From positions 1 through 14,042 of the forward strand of contig DATGPZ010000032.1 of NCBI GenBank assembly GCA_035304485.1: DNA of 14,042 nucleotides, written 5' to 3'. How positions within the stretch are numbered: position 1 is the stretch's first letter; every line of letters starts with the position of its first letter. The position numbers were made by a program, and so were the translations under genes. Below are positions 9,371 to 14,042 of the stretch, in pieces. The stretch comes from ZC4RG17 sp035304485 (lineage in GTDB: Bacteria > Actinomycetota > Acidimicrobiia > Spongiisociales > ZC4RG35). The notes under the pieces are model-generated. The model was given only the letters and a program-made list of their open reading frames with translations. It ran no database searches and was not told the origin of the DNA.

Positions 9371-9848
9371 GCTGATTCCACTTCTCGTGAATGTCTTCAC
9401 CCTGGATCTTCTTCTGGAGGACGACGATCCCCTCCAGCAGGGCCTCAGGGCGGGGCGGGCAACCAGGCACGTACACGTCGACGGGAATCACCTGGTCCAC
9501 CCCCTTGGTGACGGAGTAGGAGTCCCAGTAGGGACCGCCACAGTTGGCGCAGGAGCCCATCGAGATCACGTACTTCGGCTCGGGCATCTGGTCGTAGAGA
9601 CGCTTGATGGACGGTGCCATCTTGTCGGTAACCGTGCCGGCCACGACCATCAGGTCGGCCTGACGAGGCGAGGCGGGCAGGGGAATGATCCCGAATCGCA
9701 TCGAGTCGAAGCGCGGACCGGAGGCCGCCATCATCTCGATGGCACAACAGGCCAACCCGAACTGGAACAGCCACAGGGAGTACCGGCGGGACCAGTTCAG
9801 CAACCAGGAAACCGGCTTCGGCACCCCGAACTTCTGGACTAGTCCCAT
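9351..9848 (-). CDS. nuoB: NADH-quinone oxidoreductase subunit B (cluster N2)
   Basis: 165-residue peripheral-arm subunit that carries cluster N2, the last Fe-S centre before quinone. The four ligands are visible: the adjacent pair C34-C35 in FGLACCAIEMM, C100 in SMGSCANCGG and C130 in VYVPGCPPRPEAL. GPRFDSMRFG and PRQADLMVVAGTVTDKMAP are canonical. Start ATG 9848 overlaps the end of nuoA by 10 nt (ATGGGACTAG); frame upstream of it is only a shadow of nuoA. Its 3' end overlaps nuoC by 20 nt. Identity is secure. Confidence 0.97.
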   Translation of the reverse strand: MGLVQKFGVPKPVSWLLNWSRRYSLWLFQFGLACCAIEMMAASGPRFDSMRFGIIPLPASPRQADLMVVAGTVTDKMAPSIKRLYDQMPEPKYVISMGSCANCGGPYWDSYSVTKGVDQVIPVDVYVPGCPPRPEALLEGIVVLQKKIQGEDIHEKWNQRDLQPA

Positions 9849-10210
9849 CGCAGGACCCCCTTCTTTATGGCGTAGAACAGACCCTCGACCAGGGTCAGCA
9901 TGAATATGAGGATGGCCACGAGCCCGAACGTCCCGAGTTTCTCCGGTATCAGGGCCCACGGGAAGAGGAACACGGCCTCGACGTCGAAGATGACGAAGAG
10001 CAGCCCGAAGATGTAGTAGCGGACGTAGGTCTGGTTCCAGCCGGTGCCGACCGGGTCCACCCCGCACTCGTAGGTGCTGAGCTTGGCCTTGGTGGGATTG
10101 GAGGGAGAGAGGACGGCGGCGACGCCCAGCATCACGAGAACCAGGACGACGCCCAGCGCGGCGAAGGCTCCGACGGTCAGGTAATCCTGGAAGTAGGCAG
10201 GTATATCCAT
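9839..10210 (-). CDS. nuoA: NADH-quinone oxidoreductase subunit A
   Basis: 123-residue three-helix membrane subunit, first gene of the operon. It carries the conserved loop with YECG (47-50) and the second-helix acidic pair D76 and E78 in IFDVEAVFLFPWA, matching D79 and E81 of E. coli NuoA. ATG start at 10210; no strong Shine-Dalgarno precedes it. A TTCGCC-N17-TATACT promoter lies about 33 nt upstream on the same strand. The gene is divergent from the phosphodiesterase-type gene at 10315. Identity is secure. Confidence 0.96.
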   Translation of the reverse strand: MDIPAYFQDYLTVGAFAALGVVLVLVMLGVAAVLSPSNPTKAKLSTYECGVDPVGTGWNQTYVRYYIFGLLFVIFDVEAVFLFPWALIPEKLGTFGLVAILIFMLTLVEGLFYAIKKGVLRWD

Positions 10211-10242
10211 GGTTCCGTGTGGTCGTGGGACCGGAGGGCGCG

Positions 10243-10271
10243 AGTATAGGAATGGCGGAGGCAGGGGCGAA
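10243..10271 (-). promoter_or_regulatory. Predicted promoter of the nuo operon
   Basis: On the complement, TTCGCC (10271-10266) is followed after 17 bp by TATACT (10248-10243), five of six bases of the consensus -10. The expected transcription start near 10236 leaves a leader of about 26 nt before the nuoA ATG. The -35 half is weak (3 of 6). No other promoter candidate is as good in the 104-bp divergent region. Confidence 0.55.
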
Positions 10272-10299
10272 TTCGGCGGCCCGCTCCGGCCTCCGAGGC

Positions 10300-10315
10300 T
10301 GATACCGTCGCCCCG
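10300..10315 (+). promoter_or_regulatory. Predicted leaderless promoter of the phosphodiesterase-type gene
   Basis: TGATACCGT at 10300-10308 fits an extended -10 (TGnTAnnnT). Six bases later comes the GTG at 10315, so the predicted first transcribed base is the start codon itself. No Shine-Dalgarno precedes the GTG. This is the leaderless arrangement common in actinobacteria. Confidence 0.5.
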
Positions 10316-11403
10316 TGACCCTGCTGGCTCCGAACTACTCCGACGGGAGTCTGGTCAACCTGGTGGCCGCCATCGAACGCTCGTTGACCGGGGTTTCGCC
10401 ATCACCGCCCTTGTCAGGCGGGCTCCTCCCCGAAGCCGATGGATGGGTCGTGGTCCTCTTCGACGGGCTCGGCGCCCACCAACTCGGCTCACCCGAGGCG
10501 CGAGACCTGTCTGCTTCGCTGGCGGCTCGGATCACAGCCGGGTTTCCCACCACGACCACCACCTCCATGGCCACGATCGCCACCGGGCACGCTCCCGCCC
10601 ATCACGGTCTGATCGGCCACATGCTCCCCTTCCCCGGGATGGAGGAGGTCGTCAACGTGTTGAAGTGGGTAACGCCGAGCGGCAAGCCGGTCGAATACGA
10701 CTATTCCTCCGTGCTGCCCTCCCCCAATCTGTGGGAGCGCCTCGCTCGCGCCGGCATAGAACCAATAACGGTCCAGCCGGGCGCCTTCATGGGATCTCCC
10801 CTCAGCCGGCTCCTGTACCGGGGTTGTCGCTTCGAGGCGGCGTGGAAAGCGGATGAGATCGTAGAAGCCACCGTCGACCTGGCCCGCCCGGGCCGGCTGG
10901 TGTTCGCCTATTACCCGAACGTCGATGTGGCCGCCCATGTGGCCGGCCAGGACAGCGAGGCGTACCGGCAGGCACTGGGTGAGGCCGCTCGCCTCTGGTC
11001 AGACCTGGCTCGTCGGTTGCCGGGGGATGTCGCCCTGGTCGGCACCGCCGATCACGGCCACCTCGACTACTCGGCTCCCGACAAGGTGCTCATCCGGGAC
11101 CGCCGCTACGACCGTCTTCGGTTCTACGGCGATCCCCGCAGCGTCTACGTGGACGGGCCGATCGAGACGATCGAGGAGCTGGCCGGGGAGACCGGTGCCG
11201 AGGTCGTGGGCACCGGCCGCTTGCTCGAATGGCTGGGCGGGCCTCCCAGCCACCCTTCGCTCGACGAGCGCTTGCCCGACCGCCTCCTCCTCGCCCCTCA
11301 CGGAAAGGTGCTGCTACCTCGGCCCTTCGACAAGCGTCTGATCGGCTACCACGGCGGCTTGGAGCCCGAAGAGTCGGAGGTGCCGTTGTTGGTCCGGCAG
11401 TAG
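10315..11403 (+). CDS. Phosphodiesterase / nucleotide pyrophosphatase family protein (alkaline phosphatase superfamily)
   Basis: 362-residue soluble hydrolase with no signal peptide or membrane segment. The two-metal site of type I phosphodiesterases/nucleotide pyrophosphatases can be traced in order: D50 in VVLFDGLGAH, nucleophile Thr (T81 by alignment to FPTxT of the family) in FPTTTTTSMATIATG, D204 and H208 in YYPNVDVAAH, D246-H247 in TADHGHLDY, and H346 in GYHGGLEPEE. The catalytic set therefore looks complete. Substrate cannot be named; family members cleave phosphodiester or pyrophosphate bonds. GTG start, with no Shine-Dalgarno but a -10 box positioned for leaderless transcription. It stands alone, divergent from nuoA and convergent with the DtxR-family gene, so the neighbourhood says little about its job. 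Confidence 0.85.
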   Translation: MTLLAPNYSDGSLVNLVAAIERSLTGVSPSPPLSGGLLPEADGWVVVLFDGLGAHQLGSPEARDLSASLAARITAGFPTTTTTSMATIATGHAPAHHGLIGHMLPFPGMEEVVNVLKWVTPSGKPVEYDYSSVLPSPNLWERLARAGIEPITVQPGAFMGSPLSRLLYRGCRFEAAWKADEIVEATVDLARPGRLVFAYYPNVDVAAHVAGQDSEAYRQALGEAARLWSDLARRLPGDVALVGTADHGHLDYSAPDKVLIRDRRYDRLRFYGDPRSVYVDGPIETIEELAGETGAEVVGTGRLLEWLGGPPSHPSLDERLPDRLLLAPHGKVLLPRPFDKRLIGYHGGLEPEESEVPLLVRQ

Positions 11404-11452
11404 CCGGGACGCCATGGGGTGATTCAGACCACACGGCCAACCGGCCACACCG

Positions 11453-11466
11453 CCGAACTCCGACTC
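11453..11466. repeat. Two heptads of the GTCGGAA type after the regulator gene
   Basis: On the complement the stop TGA of the regulator gene is followed directly by GTCGGAGTTCGG. This resembles the nuoD stop, TGA followed by GTCGGAAGTCGG. Only two degenerate units are present, so the relation to the nuo repeats is suggestive only. Confidence 0.3.
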
Positions 11467-12124
11467 ACTTGGCGACATACACGCGGTCGGCGATGAACTC
11501 GCTCAGTCCGACCTGGTGCTCTCCGTTCACTCGCACCGTCACGATCCCATCGGGCGTCCGGGCCACCACCTCCACTTCGGCTCCGGGCCGCAACGAATTG
11601 GTGTCCAGGAAATCCATGATGTCGTCGTCGAGCTCGAGCTCCTCGGAGATCCTCTCCAGCGCAGCAGTCCGGCCTTGCAGAGCGGAGATGGGCTCCACCG
11701 CCGGCGGCCGGTAGCCGGCGCCGGGGATGGGATTGCCGTGGGGGCAAGTCCGTGGGTTGTCGAGCTTCGCCCACATCGCCGCCTCGACATCGTCGGAGAT
11801 GGCGTGCTCCCACACCTCGGCCTCGGCATGCACCTTCACCCAAGGGAGGCCGAGCACCTCCGTGAGAAACCGTTCCGCCAGCCGGTGACGGCGGACCACC
11901 ACCTCAGCCAGATGCCTGCCGGTCTCGGTCAAAGTGACTTCACCGTCGACCGCCACCAGGCCGTCGGCCTCCATCCGCCGGACCATCTCGGAGACCGAAG
12001 GACGGCTCACTCCGAGCCACTCGGCGATCCGGGCCTGGATCACGGGGAGTCCTGCCTCGTGCAATTCGTAGATCGCGGCCGCGTACTCGCGGTAAGTACT
12101 TCCGTACTCTTGGGTCGTCGTCAC
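11465..12124 (-). CDS. DtxR-family metal-dependent transcriptional repressor (MntR-like ligands)
   Basis: 219-residue cytoplasmic regulator with three parts: an N-terminal winged helix-turn-helix (about residues 25-60, ARIAEWLGVSRPSVSEMVRR), a dimerisation and metal-binding domain (65-145, with RRHRLAERFL, KVHAEAEVWEH and the GNPIPG turn), and a C-terminal FeoA/SH3-like domain (about 147-217). Metal ligands aligned to DtxR are H80, E84, H99, E106 and H107. The DtxR ligands Met10 and Cys102 are E13 and E103 here, as in manganese sensors. Start is GTG 12124, with a -10-like TAGGAT seven bases before it and no Shine-Dalgarno. It is divergent from an Fe(III)-type ABC transporter and shares with it a region holding a DtxR-box-like palindrome, so it probably represses that transporter when metal is bound. 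Family assignment is firm; iron versus manganese is not settled. Confidence 0.92.
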   Translation of the reverse strand: MTTTQEYGSTYREYAAAIYELHEAGLPVIQARIAEWLGVSRPSVSEMVRRMEADGLVAVDGEVTLTETGRHLAEVVVRRHRLAERFLTEVLGLPWVKVHAEAEVWEHAISDDVEAAMWAKLDNPRTCPHGNPIPGAGYRPPAVEPISALQGRTAALERISEELELDDDIMDFLDTNSLRPGAEVEVVARTPDGIVTVRVNGEHQVGLSEFIADRVYVAK

Positions 12125-12137
12125 ACCCTGGATCCTA
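12124..12137 (-). promoter_or_regulatory. Predicted leaderless promoter of the DtxR-family gene
   Basis: TAGGAT (12137-12132 on the complement) matches TAnnnT, and seven bases later is the GTG at 12124. No -35 of quality is visible. The layout resembles that of the gene at 10315. Confidence 0.4.
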
Positions 12138-12164
12138 GGGCGGCACGCTTGGAGCCGGACAGCC

Positions 12165-12190
12165 GTCGACGGCGTTGGTCGACGGCGTTA
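12165..12190. repeat. 13-bp tandem duplication in the regulator-transporter intergenic region
   Basis: gtcgacggcgttg (12165-12177) is followed directly by gtcgacggcgtta (12178-12190), identical in 12 of 13 bases. The second copy runs into the left arm of the palindrome at 12187. The element ggcgttag also recurs at 12229-12236. Confidence 0.75.
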
Positions 12191-12202
12191 GGCTGGCCTA
12201 AC
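12187..12202. promoter_or_regulatory. Probable DtxR-family operator
   Basis: GTTAGGCTGGCCTAAC is an inverted repeat with perfect 7-bp arms (GTTAGGC/GCCTAAC) around a 2-bp centre. Aligned to the DtxR/IdeR consensus as I remember it (TTAGGTTAGSCTAACCTAA), it matches 13 of 19 positions, including both TTAGG and CTAAC halves. It lies between the DtxR-family gene and the Fe(III)-type transporter genes, and overlaps the -35 region of the likely transporter promoter (TAAGCT at 12211 or TAATTT at 12216). Binding by the adjacent regulator is inference. Confidence 0.65.
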
Positions 12203-12274
12203 ACTCGCTGTAAGCTAATTTGCACTACGGCGTTAGTGTTAAGTAGGTTGCGGCCGGCAAAAAGTGAACCAACC

Positions 12275-12280
12275 AAGGAG
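12275..12280 (+). promoter_or_regulatory. Shine-Dalgarno of the binding-protein gene
   Basis: AAGGAG with 6 nt spacing to GTG at 12287. It decides the start inside a frame that is open much further upstream, and the protein then begins with a proper lipoprotein signal. Confidence 0.8.
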
Positions 12281-12286
12281 TCAAGC

Positions 12287-13369
12287 GTGCGTCGATTCGC
12301 CGCCCTCTTCACGCTGATCACGATCCTGGCCGCCTGTGGTGGTGACACAGCCGACACGACGGTTCCCGCCGAACCGCCCGACACCACCGAAGCGACCGCC
12401 GACACGACCGAGACGAGCGCTCCCGACACCACCACTGGGTCCTCGGGTCCGCTGACCCTCTACTCGGGACGCAACGAACGCTTCGTTCAGCCCGTGATCG
12501 AGGCCTTCACGGAAGAGACCGGCATCGAGGTCGACGTTCGCTACGCCGGTACCGGAGAGCTCGCCACCACCATCGCCACCGAAGGCGACTCATCGCCGGC
12601 CGACGTGTTCTGGGCCCAGGACCCCGCCTTCATCGGCAGCCTGGCCAAGGAGGGTTTCCTCACCGAGTTGCCCGACGACATCCTCTCTCTCGTCCCCGAA
12701 CGCTTCGCCGACGCCAACGGCCACTGGGTCGGCATCACCGGCCGGGCGAGAGTGTTCGTCCACAACACGGATCTAGTGCCCGAAGACGAGCTTCCCGCCG
12801 ACATCTGGGAACTGACCGACCCGAAGTGGCAGGGCCGCCTGGGCATAGCGCCCACCAACGGATCGTTCGTCGCCTTCGTGACCGGCATGATCCTGGCCGA
12901 GGGCGAGGAGCGGACCCGCGAGTGGCTGGAGGGAATCGCCGCCAACGACCCGGTGATCTTCGAGGGCAACGGGCCCATCGTGGACGCAGTCGTGGCCGGC
13001 GACCTCGATGCCGGGCTGGTCAACCACTACTACCTGCTGCAGAGGATCGCCGAGCTGGGTGAAGTGCCGGCCGCCAATCACTTCTTCGCCGACGGCGACC
13101 CGGGGGGCCTGGTCATGGCAGCCGGGGCCGGGATTCTCCGATCTTCCGATCAGCCGGAGGAAGCCCAGGACCTGATCCGACATCTCCTCGGTGAGGACGC
13201 CCAGAATCACTTCCTCGGCCTCTTCGAGTATCCCCTGGTCGAGGGGATCGGGACACCGGAAGGCCAGCTGCCCCTCGAGGAGTTGCCCACCCTCGACATC
13301 AGCCTGACCGACACGGCCGACACTCTCGACCCCGCACTCACCCTGATCGCGGAGTCTGGCTTGAGCTGA
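12287..13369 (+). CDS. Fe(III)-type ABC transporter substrate-binding lipoprotein
   Basis: 360-residue extracytoplasmic binding protein of the FbpA/FutA type, which presents ferric iron to an ABC permease. Residues 1-17 (RRF, hydrophobic core, LAAC) form a lipoprotein signal with C17 as lipid anchor. A Thr/Asp/Glu/Pro-rich linker follows to about residue 54, then the two-lobed fold beginning LTLYSGRNERFVQPVIEAF. Y248-Y249 in LVNHYYLLQ matches the adjacent tyrosines that bind iron in FbpA, and ADVFWAQDPAF is typical. GTG start fixed by AAGGAG; the frame upstream is spurious. The stop shares one base with the permease ATG. A metal-repressor palindrome lies 85 bp upstream. Iron is the likely ligand from the Tyr pair; a related metal is not excluded. 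Confidence 0.9.
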   Translation: MRRFAALFTLITILAACGGDTADTTVPAEPPDTTEATADTTETSAPDTTTGSSGPLTLYSGRNERFVQPVIEAFTEETGIEVDVRYAGTGELATTIATEGDSSPADVFWAQDPAFIGSLAKEGFLTELPDDILSLVPERFADANGHWVGITGRARVFVHNTDLVPEDELPADIWELTDPKWQGRLGIAPTNGSFVAFVTGMILAEGEERTREWLEGIAANDPVIFEGNGPIVDAVVAGDLDAGLVNHYYLLQRIAELGEVPAANHFFADGDPGGLVMAAGAGILRSSDQPEEAQDLIRHLLGEDAQNHFLGLFEYPLVEGIGTPEGQLPLEELPTLDISLTDTADTLDPALTLIAESGLS

Positions 13370-14042
13370 TGGCCGCCCTGGCGCCACCGGCCGTAGAGAC
13401 GGCACCGGAGCCCTCGCCCAAGAGGCGACGGGCTCCGGCCGCGCTCTGGGCAGTCTCACTTCTGCTGATCCTGCCGGCGGTGACGCCGATCGCCTACCTG
13501 CTGTGGTCGGTCCTGCGCCCGGGAGGATTCGACGCCGGGAACATCCCCCTGAGTCGACTGCTCGACCTGCTCGGCTCGACCGCCGTGCTGGTCGTCACCG
13601 TGACAGTCGCCGCCCTGGTCCTCGGCACCGCCACCGCCTGGCTGACGTGTCGCTCAAACCTGCGAGGGCGCAGGCTCTGGTCGACACTGGTGACTCTGCC
13701 GCTCGTCATCCCCTCGTACGTGGGAGCGCTGGCTCTCCTCGGCGCCTCGGGCAACGACGGCCTCCTCACCCATCTCGCCCGGGCAGTCGGCCTGCCGGCG
13801 CTCCCCGTCTTCAATGGCTTCTGGGCAGCCTGGGGAGCCCTGACCCTGTGGAACTTCAGCTACGTCCATCTCCTGGCGGTTCCGGCTCTGCGCCGGATGG
13901 ACCCTGCGCTCGAGGAAGCCGCCACCGGGCTGGGCGCCGGCCGCTGGCGGACGCTCGTCACGGTGGTGCTCCCCCAGCTCCGGCCCGCCCTGCTGAGCGG
14001 GTCACTCCTGGTCGGCCTCTACACACTCTCCGATTTCGGTGC
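13369..14042 (+). CDS. Fe(III)-type ABC transporter permease (truncated by window end)
   Basis: Permease of the FbpB type, read directly from ATG 13369, which shares one base with the binding-protein stop (TGATG). About 224 codons are visible, open to the window end; the family is usually about 500 aa with two fused permease halves, so only the first half is here. Hydrophobic helices lie near residues 27-49, 68-90, 105-125, 151-171 and 205 onward. The cytoplasmic ATPase-contact loop is visible at 182-202: EEAATGLGAGRWRTLVTVVLP, the EAA-x3-G motif. A proline- and arginine-rich N-terminus precedes the first helix. An ATPase gene would be expected downstream, outside the window. Function is clear at family level; substrate follows from its partner. 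Confidence 0.9.
   Translation, partial: MAALAPPAVETAPEPSPKRRRAPAALWAVSLLLILPAVTPIAYLLWSVLRPGGFDAGNIPLSRLLDLLGSTAVLVVTVTVAALVLGTATAWLTCRSNLRGRRLWSTLVTLPLVIPSYVGALALLGASGNDGLLTHLARAVGLPALPVFNGFWAAWGALTLWNFSYVHLLAVPALRRMDPALEEAATGLGAGRWRTLVTVVLPQLRPALLSGSLLVGLYTLSDFG

Noticed and set aside
11435..11446. GGCC-AACC-GGCC hairpin as a terminator between the convergent genes
   Set aside because: The stem is only 4 bp and no T-run follows on either strand. The 61-bp convergent gap shows no convincing terminator.
11516..12286. Long upstream extension of the binding-protein frame
   Set aside because: It is antisense to the DtxR-family gene and crosses the operator. The GTG at 12287 has a good Shine-Dalgarno and gives a proper lipoprotein signal, so the extension is not coding.

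Overview
The window looks like a chromosomal segment of a high-GC bacterium, most likely an actinobacterium. Three signs support this: frequent GTG starts, two genes that appear to be transcribed without a leader (a -10 box placed 6-7 nt before a GTG start), and a lipoprotein with a Thr/Asp/Glu-rich linker after its lipobox. An uncultured acidimicrobial-type lineage would fit, but the sequence alone does not fix the class. No rRNA, tRNA, CRISPR array, transposase or phage gene was seen.

Positions 1-10210 (minus strand) hold a respiratory complex I operon in the order nuoA-B-C-D-H-I-J-K-L-M-N, with nuoN cut by the window edge. The NADH-oxidising module nuoE-F-G, which normally lies between nuoD and nuoH, is absent. 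The operon therefore encodes an eleven-subunit machine with the quinone-reducing arm (B, C, D, I) and the proton-pumping membrane arm (A, H, J, K, L, M, N), and the electron donor cannot be read from this locus. Most junctions overlap by 1-20 nt. The clearest gaps (D/H 46 nt, K/L 49 nt, M/N 31 nt) carry a heptanucleotide repeat of the type GTCGGAA. The first two contain an identical 31-bp block; the third is degenerate and inverted.

Positions 10211-10314 form a divergent promoter region: a TATACT-type promoter for nuoA on the minus strand and a leaderless promoter for the gene on the plus strand. That gene (10315-11403) is a phosphodiesterase/nucleotide pyrophosphatase-type hydrolase of the alkaline phosphatase superfamily with an apparently complete metal site.

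Positions 11465-14042 are a metal-uptake locus. A DtxR-family repressor (minus strand) is divergent from an Fe(III)-type ABC transporter, made up of a lipoprotein binding protein and a permease truncated by the window end. The 162-bp region between them contains a near-perfect palindrome, GTTAGGCTGGCCTAAC, resembling DtxR/IdeR boxes. Two metal-ligand positions of the repressor are Glu, as in MntR, instead of the Met and Cys of DtxR/IdeR, so metal specificity is open. The repressor probably shuts off the transporter when metal is plentiful.
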